Below are positions 10,301 to 17,092 of a stretch of DNA of 64,000 nucleotides, one piece after another. Source of the DNA: an uncultured Verrucomicrobiota bacterium (GTDB lineage: Bacteria > Verrucomicrobiota > Verrucomicrobiia > Opitutales > Opitutaceae). The position numbers and the translations under genes were made by a program. The stretch covers positions 1-64,000 of the forward strand of contig CAIQAB010000017.1 in assembly GCA_903869675.1 (NCBI GenBank), written 5' to 3'. The notes under the pieces are model-generated. The model saw nothing but the letters and a program-made list of their open reading frames with translations, was not told where the DNA came from and searched no databases. Within the stretch, counting starts at the first letter, position 1; every line of letters starts with the position of its first letter.

Positions 10301-10672
10301 CAACTGGAAACCGACCAACTCGCCTCCGCCTACCATGCCGCTCTCGTGCACGCTACCCCTAGCTGGCAGGAATGCCGCCTTGCGCCCTCCATGGCGGCTG
10401 CCATCGCGGGTTGCTCCCTCGTAGTTTCCCAGCGTCCCGCCGAGCAGGAACTGTTTGGCTCAGTCGCCCACTACTGCAACCCGGCGGACATCGCCTCCAT
10501 CCGGAGCGCCGTGCTGACAGCGCACCGCAGTCACTCGCAAAACGCCGGCCAGCGCCAAAAACTTTCCACTCGGCTCGCTGAACTTTGCGCCCCGCCTGCC
10601 GTGGCTGACCGGTTGTTGACCGTATACCACAGGCTCGCTCCCCGGACTACCCTCGCCCGCTCCGCCGCATGA
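7376..10672 (+). CDS. Three-domain glycosyltransferase: GT2 - GT2 - TPR - GT4-like
   Basis: This is a 1098-residue multidomain protein. GT2 domain one covers about 1-235 (VTLVIPVHN, VVDDASTDGG, acidic LEDDDF near the end). GT2 domain two covers about 298-560 (CALVTWNS, VADNGSTDGTGEYL, ARLDDDI, then QYDDIDHNF). A TPR-like linker follows (about 610-690), and a GT4-like GT-B domain fills the C-terminus (about 705-1090; FVLCVGDLDPQKNQLLLLQAL). In that last domain the EX7E motif keeps the first acid (Glu999) but has Ala1007 at the second position, so retaining GT4 activity may be lost. Such fusions are typical of surface-glycan clusters, where one polypeptide adds successive sugars. The stop overlaps the next gene by ATGA. 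No signal peptide or membrane segment is seen. Confidence 0.9.
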   Translation: MPAVTLVIPVHNDAPTLLACVRSALRDPGLEDINVLVVDDASTDGGPTALRAAFPDLTILDLPTRGGVARALNAGFAHALSAGRDVVRLHADVIVETPRWLALLAEAATSRPAAGVIGARLIYPDGRIQSEGRSLITGLGLHPRHCNLRAYLADGPAGPVTEVDSAAGALAYYRRATLDAVGGLDERYGPAWLEDDDFCIGARHRGYKVFVQPAVRAVHYTRCAGPAFAPKVAGSEKPLHQVTGHLKETAGQVQATQWEAKWGWNPHYPDLNEIRRLHGHTEIGWRIGETLRYQSAEEFPPVDCALVTWNSLKLLKRTLETLAATDYPADKVRVYVADNGSTDGTGEYLAALAADYPFALHAITLPLNTGVAAGINAAILAGSAELVARLDDDIALEPGWLKAFVEDLRRRPFAGCVGTKTINDNPARTLQWACPHSYPNGYNYRDEPNLGQADYLARVAAIHGCCILYRRDTFKRCGLFDIRYSPTQYDDIDHNFALIHAGYEVLYDGRTHVVHKISTGLDRSFAGLASASANGSKMYGKWGRDIFERLDSAIVLSREGRYLPDDGDTSAWLAAGPRPAEFPRQAALLGAGHRKVLDDLYLSLATPDGADGSLLAFARAHLERGRQLLAKGFFMDALDVFLTTVNFHPTRPEAFAGLADAYHRLGYVDQAHAAARRGLHLAPEDSALAELAARAAAAPASPAPRQPATARSTGALRVLMVNAFQPRLPDDDLGLMHACAEALRARGVEVEIANVARPDPTGFDIAHVWNLGFPYQTLSQVNALRVAAPNLPICLTPLYEDKRETTWSISAIQDIFSPSQTQAQIEQSLRTLARGVTPVSGEARPVPRNVHLYRTAQETCQQRILQLVDHLLPFTTAEEAELRRELSVQRPHTLLTPALPVAALRAASAEWFHARCAARDFVLCVGDLDPQKNQLLLLQALRGTGLPLVLVGRWRNSDYTELCRRHATPETLFIEQLETDQLASAYHAALVHATPSWQECRLAPSMAAAIAGCSLVVSQRPAEQELFGSVAHYCNPADIASIRSAVLTAHRSHSQNAGQRQKLSTRLAELCAPPAVADRLLTVYHRLAPRTTLARSAA

Positions 10673-12375
10673 TCCCGGCGCATTCCAGCGTCCCACCTGA
10701 TCAACGCCCCGTCATCATTCTCGATGGCCCTGGGCGCGCATCGGAAATCCACGGCTTGGCCCCCTTTGCCCTCGGTCGTCCTGTGGTCCACGCCGGCGAA
10801 CGCGATGCCGACGCGGTGCTCGCGCTCGACCCCGCCGTGATCTTGTTGAGCAGTGAGTGGACCCACGAGTGGCGCCTGACCGCCGCCGCCGCCCGCCACG
10901 CCGGCGTGCCTGTCGTCTACGTAATGGATGGCGTCATCGAGTGGTCCTACCTCTGGAACAACCTCAGTTTCATCCGCCCGTGGGGCACCATGCTCCAACC
11001 GCTGATCGCAAGCGATCTGTGCGTGATCGGCCGTCACCCCGCCCGCATCCTCGCCTCGCTCGGACTGGGCGACCGCATCCACGTAGTCGGCCTGCCCCGT
11101 TTCGATAAACTCCCGCGCGAACGTGTGCTCCGGGCCGGTAGCCGACCGCGCCTGCTCGTCGCCACCGCCCGGACCGCCGGCCACGACGTCGAGCAACAGG
11201 TCATGGCCCGCCGGGCCCTGCGAGACCTGAAGACTTGGCTCGACACCCAGACGCACATCGAACCCGTCTGGCGCATCGCCGCCGACCTCGCCGAGGATAT
11301 CGGCGTGTCCGCCGACGTTGGCGGTGGTTTCTCCGAGGTCCTAGCCAGTTGCACCGCCTTGGTATCCTTCACCTCCACTTGCGTGCTGGAAGGCATGCAC
11401 AAGGGCATCCCAGTCGCGATTATCGACTACCGAGCCGCCCCGCTCTACGTCACCGCCGCCTGGGAAATACGCTGCGCCGAACACATCCCTGGCGTCGTCC
11501 AAGAACTGCTTTACCCGCCGCCCCAAAAACTCGCCTGGCAGGATGCTTGTCTCGCCGACGAGCTGGAGTCAGGTGACGCCAACGCAGCGCTTGCCGCCGT
11601 CCTGCTCGCGGCCATCAACCGCCCTCGCTCCCTGCCTGACGCGCCAGCGCCCACACCTGATCGGCCCGACGGCCGCCTCGATTTCCGCCAAGTCCACTCC
11701 GAGTTAAGCGCCTTCTCCCTGGGTTCGCTCCCTGTCCTGCAATACGAGCTCGCCGCCGCCCAACACCTGCTGCGCCACACCCGGCACGAAAAAGGTTTTC
11801 TGCAACGCGACGCGCTGGAGCTGAATGAAGCCTTCTCCGGCGGCGACATCCGGCAAACACGAGTGTTTTCGCTACTCGACCAGCTTCCCAGCGCCGGCAT
11901 CGAAGGCTCGGCCATCATCGAACACGTGGCGATCGGCGGTCGTGCCGTGCGCGCGCTTGTCACCCCCGCAAGCACCAGCCTTACATACGCTATCCCCTGC
12001 GGTCTGCCCGGTCGGCTGAGCCTTGCTGTGTCACTGCACCCACGTTGCTGGAACCGCCCCGACTCCGGACTCTGCCGCCTGATCATCTCGGCCGACGAGA
12101 AGAAGCTTCTCGACGCTACGCTGGACCTGCGCGACGCCCCACAGGACTGCAAATGGTGGTGGTTCGATCTATCCGTGCCAGGCTCTTCTCACGGTGCCCA
12201 TACCCTCGTGCTGCAAACCTTGGGTGTAAATGGAGATACCGCTCGTGAGGCGGTCTGGCGCGCGCCCGTATTCCATTGGCGCGAAAACGAGAACGCACCA
12301 GACGCCAATCCCGGTTTCCGCCCGCGCCTTGCCGCCGGCGCCGATTTCTACGTCCCCGGCCGCACCGTAGCCTAA
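10669..12375 (+). CDS. Predicted GT-B fold transferase of the glycan cluster (CDP-glycerol transferase / epimerase-like)
   Basis: The 568-residue protein overlaps the upstream glycosyltransferase by four bases (ATGA). Its N-terminal half has the rhythm of GT-B proteins such as CDP-glycerol glycerophosphotransferases and UDP-GlcNAc 2-epimerases: VVYVMDGVIEWSYLWNN, then VVGLPRFDKLP, and the nucleotide-binding style segment SFTSTCVLEGMHKGIPVAIIDY at about 226-247. The C-terminal 200 residues are of unknown family and rich in Ala and Leu. I cannot name the donor or acceptor. Position argues for transfer of a sugar or polyol phosphate during assembly of the same glycan. Confidence is good that it is a gene and modest for its function. 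Confidence 0.7.
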   Translation: MIPAHSSVPPDQRPVIILDGPGRASEIHGLAPFALGRPVVHAGERDADAVLALDPAVILLSSEWTHEWRLTAAAARHAGVPVVYVMDGVIEWSYLWNNLSFIRPWGTMLQPLIASDLCVIGRHPARILASLGLGDRIHVVGLPRFDKLPRERVLRAGSRPRLLVATARTAGHDVEQQVMARRALRDLKTWLDTQTHIEPVWRIAADLAEDIGVSADVGGGFSEVLASCTALVSFTSTCVLEGMHKGIPVAIIDYRAAPLYVTAAWEIRCAEHIPGVVQELLYPPPQKLAWQDACLADELESGDANAALAAVLLAAINRPRSLPDAPAPTPDRPDGRLDFRQVHSELSAFSLGSLPVLQYELAAAQHLLRHTRHEKGFLQRDALELNEAFSGGDIRQTRVFSLLDQLPSAGIEGSAIIEHVAIGGRAVRALVTPASTSLTYAIPCGLPGRLSLAVSLHPRCWNRPDSGLCRLIISADEKKLLDATLDLRDAPQDCKWWWFDLSVPGSSHGAHTLVLQTLGVNGDTAREAVWRAPVFHWRENENAPDANPGFRPRLAAGADFYVPGRTVA

Positions 12376-12411
12376 AACCGCACGCGCAGCCCAGGTAACC
12401 CCGCCCCCGCC

Positions 12412-13503
12412 ATGCCCAGCCTCGAACGGCCCACCGCCCTGATTTTGAACTTTACCGGTAATGTCTACCATTGGGGCTGTCACGGCACCTCTGCGGAGAT
12501 CTACCAGAGCCTGCTCGAACGGGGCTACCAGGTGAATTGGCTCGATGTGCGCAGCACGCATGCCTTGACGCCCCAGCCCGAGGGCGAAGCCGATTTCAGC
12601 TCGGTCGCCTTCGTCGCCACCTTCTTCAAAATCCATCCAAACCTCGAATTTGCGCTCACCGACGCCGACGTGGTCGTGGTCAATGGCGAGGGCACTCTGC
12701 ACCGCAGTTACCGCGCCCCACTTAACCTGCTCTTTCTGATGCACGCCGCACGAAATATCTTCGGCAAACCAGTGTATCTCATCAACCACTCCTTCTTTCC
12801 CTCCGGCGGGGAGTCGATCGATCCAGCGGCGGACGGACTCTACGGACGGGTCGCAAGGACCCTAACCCGCGTTGTGCCTCGCGAACCCGTATCACGCGGT
12901 ATTCTCGCGCGTCTAGGCGTTGATTGTGCGCAGGGCTTCGATTGCCTGCCCCGCTACATCGCACGCCACGGCTTTACCGGCGCCTCACGACCGGAGGGGC
13001 CCTTACTGCTTTCCGGCGGGGTAAACATGAACGCCGAAACGGCCGCACGTGTCGCCGCCGCCGTCCGACCGCACCTCAGTCCAGGTCGGCGCGTGTGTTT
13101 CCTCGCAGGAGCCAAGGGCTACCCTGCGCCCGAAGACGCGGTCATCTACGAGTGGATGAGGACCGGCCTGCCGGAACTCGAATTACTGGAGGCCCGCACC
13201 ATGGAGTCATGGCTCACGGCCATCGCCACCGCCTCCTGTCTCGTATCGGGCCGATTTCACCACACCATAGCCGCGGCCACGCTCGGCACACCCGCGGTCA
13301 CGTTTCCCAGCAACACGCCAAAGACATCCGCTATGTGCGGGCTGTTCGGGCTAGACGCACCGATCGCCTACACGGACCCCGAGTTCGTCACCAAGAGCAC
13401 TCACGCCATCGACGCCGCCTTGCGCGGGCAGGCCGGTCTCACGTCCCCTGAAACTCTCGCGGCGGTGCTCGGCTACGCGGAAAACAACTTCAACGGCCTC
13501 TAA
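12412..13503 (+). CDS. Polysaccharide pyruvyl transferase family protein
   Basis: The 363-residue protein belongs to the CsaB/WcaK-like family that adds ketal pyruvate to sugars of surface polymers, giving a negative charge. Family features are NFTGNVYHWGCHGTSAEIYQ at the N-terminus, VVVVNGEGTLH (the DxxxxxGEG-like loop) near residue 90, and the C-terminal SCLVSGRFHHTIAAATLGTPAV with the conserved GRFH. It is the last gene of the cluster: a short GC hairpin followed by five Ts lies directly after its stop. Some family members are not pyruvyltransferases, so the chemistry is inferred from family membership. Confidence 0.87.
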   Translation: MPSLERPTALILNFTGNVYHWGCHGTSAEIYQSLLERGYQVNWLDVRSTHALTPQPEGEADFSSVAFVATFFKIHPNLEFALTDADVVVVNGEGTLHRSYRAPLNLLFLMHAARNIFGKPVYLINHSFFPSGGESIDPAADGLYGRVARTLTRVVPREPVSRGILARLGVDCAQGFDCLPRYIARHGFTGASRPEGPLLLSGGVNMNAETAARVAAAVRPHLSPGRRVCFLAGAKGYPAPEDAVIYEWMRTGLPELELLEARTMESWLTAIATASCLVSGRFHHTIAAATLGTPAVTFPSNTPKTSAMCGLFGLDAPIAYTDPEFVTKSTHAIDAALRGQAGLTSPETLAAVLGYAENNFNGL

Positions 13504-13509
13504 CGAGGC

Positions 13510-13530
13510 GCGCTCGAAGCGCATTTTTCT
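13510..13530 (+). terminator. Probable intrinsic terminator of the glycan cluster
   Basis: Seven bases after the stop codon at 13501-13503 there is a perfect five-pair stem (GCGCT / AGCGC, loop CGA) at 13510-13522, followed by ATTTTTCT. The stem is short but fully GC apart from its closing pair. Position and T-run fit the end of the 4.1-13.5 kb operon. Confidence 0.5.
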
Positions 13531-13627
13531 CAAACGCTGGTTCGCTCGCCGGCGCCACTGACCTCCGGACCAAATACTACAAACCCGCCCCCACGGTCGT
13601 TTAAAGCCACACCCACTCGCACCCACA

Positions 13628-14479
13628 ATGAACTCCGCCTCGTTTCAATCGCTGACGGCCAACCTAGGCCTGCTCGTCCAAAGCAAGACGGACCCGCTAT
13701 CAGGTTCAGTCGATCCCGCGATGATACGAGTTTATGCCGGAGCACATAAAGGCGCCACCGCGTTCTTCCGTAACCGACCGTTCCTGAATCTGTTGATCGA
13801 CGCCCTGGATATCTGCTGCGCCGAGCGCCCCCGGATCTTTTTCCACGCGTGCTCCGTCGGCGCCGAGCCCTATTCGCTGGCGCTTTGGTATCTCCACCGC
13901 GCTCAACACCAGACGACGCTTCTGCCCATCATCGACGCGACCGACGTGGAACCGGCTTTCCTCAATGTGGCGCGAACCGGCATTTACCCGCGGTCCATTC
14001 TCGAGGGCATGACGGAGGAGGAGCGAAGCTGGTTCGAGATCCTACCCGACGACCTCGTGCGCGTGCCCGCTGCCGCCCGCGAGCTAGTTCGGTTCAGGGA
14101 TGCGCAGTCGTTCCTTGAGCCGATCAACGACGGACCCTACGACGCGGTCCTGGCGATGAACGCCCTCACCTACGTCTCTCCCGATGAACAGTCCATCGCG
14201 ATCCGCCACATGGCCGACCGCGCGTTTCACGTGCTCGGCCTCAGCGCTTTTCACCCAGACTCCATCCGCGACGACATCAAGCGGATCGGCTTCGAACCCG
14301 TCGAGGCCCGTGCCGAGGAGATTCACGAGGCCTGGGTCGAACGTCGGGTCGCCCATCCACCTCAACCAGGAACACCGGAATACTCATGGCAACTGCCTGC
14401 ATTTTCTTACGCCGTGCCGGACCGAGAGTATCGCTTCTGCTCGCTTTTCGCACGCGCCGAGGCAATCGCCCCTCAATAA
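13628..14479 (+). CDS. CheR-like SAM-dependent methyltransferase lacking the N-terminal helical domain
   Basis: The 283-residue protein matches the catalytic part of chemotaxis-type CheR methyltransferases. It has the SAM-binding segment FHACSVGAEPYSLAL, close to the CheR pattern with CSxGEEPYSLA; the second-strand acid in IDATDVEPAFLNVARTGIYP; and an NALTYV segment at the fourth strand. CheR enzymes normally start with a small all-helical receptor-binding domain; only about 50 residues precede the SAM motif here. No chemoreceptor or other che gene is nearby. It lies 124 bases after the pyruvyltransferase, past a probable terminator. The substrate is unknown; a link to the glycan cluster is possible but unproven. 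Confidence 0.75.
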   Translation: MNSASFQSLTANLGLLVQSKTDPLSGSVDPAMIRVYAGAHKGATAFFRNRPFLNLLIDALDICCAERPRIFFHACSVGAEPYSLALWYLHRAQHQTTLLPIIDATDVEPAFLNVARTGIYPRSILEGMTEEERSWFEILPDDLVRVPAAARELVRFRDAQSFLEPINDGPYDAVLAMNALTYVSPDEQSIAIRHMADRAFHVLGLSAFHPDSIRDDIKRIGFEPVEARAEEIHEAWVERRVAHPPQPGTPEYSWQLPAFSYAVPDREYRFCSLFARAEAIAPQ

Positions 14480-14809
14480 AAAGCGATCTCGGAGCCTGGC
14501 AAGGCGCGTAGCTCTGGTGCTCGGTTTCTCCTTAAAAACCAACCAAGAGGACCTATGCGGCACATCTGACAATATTGATCAGACGATCCAGAGCTTGGTT
14601 GTCAGCCAAACTGGCTAGTTGTGCGCACCAAGCGCGCAATCAAACCACCCTCACAGTCGCTGGAATAATTAACCTTGCTCGCGTTTATGGCTAGTTTCCT
14701 CGCCGCAAAAAAACAGGCACGCGAGCTGAGCGGGGCGAACATCTTAGTGATGAACGGCGGATATGGGCTGCAACGCTTCAGTCCTATAACTTGACACCAG
14801 CATTACGGA
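14480..14809. other. Intergenic region between convergent genes
   Basis: This 330-base gap lies between the rightward methyltransferase gene and the leftward protease gene. It is less GC-rich than the genes around it. The only structure I see is a distant eight-base inverted pair (GCTCGCGT at 14677-14684 and ACGCGAGC at 14719-14726), too far apart to be a clear terminator. No coding region or RNA gene is recognisable. Confidence 0.5.
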
Positions 14810-16138
14810 TCACCGATTGCCAAAGACCCAAGTCGTGGGAATCGTGCCGAGTTCAACCGTCGCAATACGCGGCCCCGTGCCGTTCATCAGCCACAAACGC
14901 CGGATGCCGGTCGCACTATCACTCCACAGGATATCGGGCGTCCCGTTGCCATCGAAGTCTGCCGCCCCGTTGATCTGCCAAGTCGTGGGAATCGTGCCGA
15001 GTTCAACCGTCCCAATACGCGGCCCAGTGCCACTCATCAGCCACAAACGCCGGATTCCGGTCGCACTATCAGTCCACAGGATGTCGGGCGTCCCGTTGCC
15101 ATCGAAGTCTGCCGCCCCGTTGATCTGCCAAGTCGCGGGAATAGTGCCGAGTTCAACCGTCCCAATACGCGGCCCCGTGCCGTTCATCAGCCACAAACGC
15201 CGGATGCCGGTCGCACTATCACTCCACAGGATGTCGGGCGTCCCGTTGCCGTCGAAATCAGGGCCCGCCTTGGTGACGCGGTAACGAGCGGTGCCCGCCG
15301 CCGTCTCCTCGTGACGAAGGCTGTTGTCGGCCGCAGTCGGGCCGGACGCTACGCCGGTGGGAACGCCTCTGTATAGAATCGAAGGATTGGAAAAATAGGC
15401 GATACGTGTCCCCGGATAGTAGGCCATGACGGTAATATACTGCACGTTGTCGTTGCCGTAAAACCTCCATCCGTAGGCGTAGCCCGTGGTGCCTCCGCCT
15501 GCGTTCGCTCGATCATGCAGACAGCCGAAGTTGTGACCCACCTCATGAGGAAAGGCGATGTTTCCCGCCGCCCACACGTCCGCGACCACGCTGTAGGCGT
15601 AGGGCGAGAAGCTGGATGTGCCGTCCCCGACATAGGCTATACCCGCGACTCCAGCGGCGGCATCGCGGCGAATAAGGCATACAAGGTCAGCCCCATAGGT
15701 GTTTCGTAGTGTCTGGGCTTGATCCATATACCCGTCGCCCGAAGTGGCGAGGCGACTGAGATCAACGCTCATATTGGCGTCTTCAACATAGCTGATCTCG
15801 GCTGTTCCAGCGAGCCGCAGCGAGACCGCCATGTCGCTATTGGTGTAGCAAAGATTCGCAAGTGCGATGAAGCTGTTGATCGAAGCCTTGATCGCATTTG
15901 CCCCGCCCGCGTAGGTCCGCGCGGCGGGTGTGTAGAGCATGAGGATGTCGATGCGGATCGGCGCGATTCTAGCCTGCGCCATTGGCGGAGGAGTAGCGGT
16001 CGAGGTCGAAGGCACGATCGTCTGGCTAGTAGCTGGTCCCGAAGCCAAAACGGGGCCTACGGCCATTTCAGGTCCTCGCGCGAACAGAACCGGGGAAAAG
16101 GCAAAGAGGAAGGACGCCAGAATGATTGAGTGCTTCAT
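14810..16138 (-). CDS. Secreted metzincin (reprolysin-like) metalloprotease with three VCBS/FG-GAP repeats
   Basis: This 442-residue exported protease starts at the ATG at 16138, which gives a clean signal peptide (MKHSIILASFLFAFSPVLFA). An upstream in-frame start would overlap the neighbouring gene. The catalytic domain spans about 60-290. It carries the zinc site HEVGHNFGCLHD, so His198, Glu199, His202 and His208 are in place, and a likely Met-turn at VMAYYPG (Met238). It resembles the reprolysin-like/M72 peptidyl-Asp group. From about 292 to the end come three 50-residue repeats beginning DFDGNGTPDILW, calcium-binding VCBS/FG-GAP type, almost identical even in DNA. The expected propeptide is absent from this protein but seems to be encoded by the gene just upstream. 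Confidence 0.88.
   Translation of the reverse strand: MKHSIILASFLFAFSPVLFARGPEMAVGPVLASGPATSQTIVPSTSTATPPPMAQARIAPIRIDILMLYTPAARTYAGGANAIKASINSFIALANLCYTNSDMAVSLRLAGTAEISYVEDANMSVDLSRLATSGDGYMDQAQTLRNTYGADLVCLIRRDAAAGVAGIAYVGDGTSSFSPYAYSVVADVWAAGNIAFPHEVGHNFGCLHDRANAGGGTTGYAYGWRFYGNDNVQYITVMAYYPGTRIAYFSNPSILYRGVPTGVASGPTAADNSLRHEETAAGTARYRVTKAGPDFDGNGTPDILWSDSATGIRRLWLMNGTGPRIGTVELGTIPATWQINGAADFDGNGTPDILWTDSATGIRRLWLMSGTGPRIGTVELGTIPTTWQINGAADFDGNGTPDILWSDSATGIRRLWLMNGTGPRIATVELGTIPTTWVFGNR
14829..15270. repeat. Three tandem 150-bp coding repeats
   Basis: Units start at 14829, 14979 and 15129 with an exact 150-base period, encoding the 50-residue VCBS repeats of the protease. The first two units differ at seven of 150 positions by eye. 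The third matches closely until about 15255, where it diverges into the protease domain. Near identity at silent sites points to recent duplication or ongoing gene conversion. Confidence 0.95.
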
Positions 16139-16148
16139 GGCTAAATAA

Positions 16149-16745
16149 TCAGGAACGCGGGAGCGCTGCAACGGGACGCTCCGGCATCACCGGCGCACAA
16201 TCGGGCGCGTTTGTTAGATCGACCTCGGTGATGTTAACAACCCCCACGTCATTCCCGCGGATGCGAAAAACGCGGTGCTCGGCCGGCAGGTGAACGATGC
16301 CAGACTGCGCCAGCCCGACATAACTCAGAATTACGGTGCTACCGGATTTTCCCTCGACAATACCTTCGAAGACACCCTCGTCGGGACCGAGCGCGGTAAG
16401 TTTATCCACTGCCACGGTGACCGCCTCAGACTGACTGAGAGGGACATAAATCCGCTCTGCTGCCTCAGTCTCCCCGTTCAACCGGGCGCGAGCCAATTCA
16501 AAGAGCGGCGGGTCGAAACGTCCGGTCCAGTTTCCACGAATCGTCGGATCGGGCGGCTCGGGCGGGAGCCCGGACGGCTCACTCGTTGCGGGTAAACTCA
16601 ACGTTGCAGCCGGGAGTTCATCGGTAGTTAAACGGGGGGCCTCGACCTTATCCAACGGCACATCAGACGGACGCGATCGCAACCAAAGCCCGGCAGCGCC
16701 TATGGCGGCGGCCGCTGCAAGAGATAGAGCGACGCGACTTGTCAT
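16149..16745 (-). CDS. Exported propeptide-like protein of the adjacent metalloprotease
   Basis: The 198-residue protein has an N-terminal membrane/signal segment (VALSLAAAAAIGAAGLWL), a Pro-rich linker to about 75, and a beta-rich C-terminal half. That half holds VFEGIVEGKSGSTVILSYV, GIVHLPAEHRVFRIRG and VDLTNAPDC, the pattern seen in the propeptides of reprolysin-like and M72 bacterial proteases. Its stop is 10 bases before the start of the protease, on the same strand but in another reading frame. Both proteins have their own export signal, so this looks like a propeptide supplied as a separate chain rather than a simple frameshift. The Cys near the C-terminus could be a cysteine switch; this is a guess. 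Confidence 0.65.
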   Translation of the reverse strand: MTSRVALSLAAAAAIGAAGLWLRSRPSDVPLDKVEAPRLTTDELPAATLSLPATSEPSGLPPEPPDPTIRGNWTGRFDPPLFELARARLNGETEAAERIYVPLSQSEAVTVAVDKLTALGPDEGVFEGIVEGKSGSTVILSYVGLAQSGIVHLPAEHRVFRIRGNDVGVVNITEVDLTNAPDCAPVMPERPVAALPRS

Positions 16746-16921
16746 AATATCGTTAAAACGACCGACAACGGCACGCGCTTAAGGCAGCGCACCTAATTTA
16801 AGTAAATTCACTTATTTCTCTGACCGAACGGACACCGAATAGGCGGGGCCACTTTCACCAGTGGGTCGCGCACTTCGCAGTCATTCGAGATGATTCCAAG
16901 CGACGCCAGCGCCCGCACCCT

Positions 16922-17092
16922 GCCTCTGCCGGCGATCTGAACGCCGACGGCAAATCCGAGCTCGTTTCCCAAAATACCGGAACCGGCGAAATTTCCATCT
17001 GGTGTATGCATGGCAACACCCGCAATTCGACCGCCAGCCTCCCTGCCAGGGCATCCTCCGACTGGCAGGTGGCGAACCATCAGGCACTCAGC
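16922..17092 (+). pseudogene. Remnant of a VCBS/FG-GAP repeat protein
   Basis: In the plus-strand frame containing 16931, the translation reads GDLNADGKSELVSQNTGTG, then EISIWCMHGN and SDWQVANHQ. This follows the 50-residue VCBS pattern seen in the nearby protease (D-x-D/N-x-D-G-x, then WLMNG, then WQINGA). It has no start codon or signal peptide upstream, and it runs into the antisense of the potA 3' end. It therefore looks like the surviving C-terminal repeat of a lost gene. It lies opposite in direction to the protease and its wording differs, so it is not a copy of those repeats. Confidence 0.6.

Noticed and set aside
16139-16171. Longer start for the metalloprotease at 16171
   Set aside because: It would overlap the upstream gene and put eleven polar residues ahead of a clean signal peptide; the ATG at 16138 is preferred.
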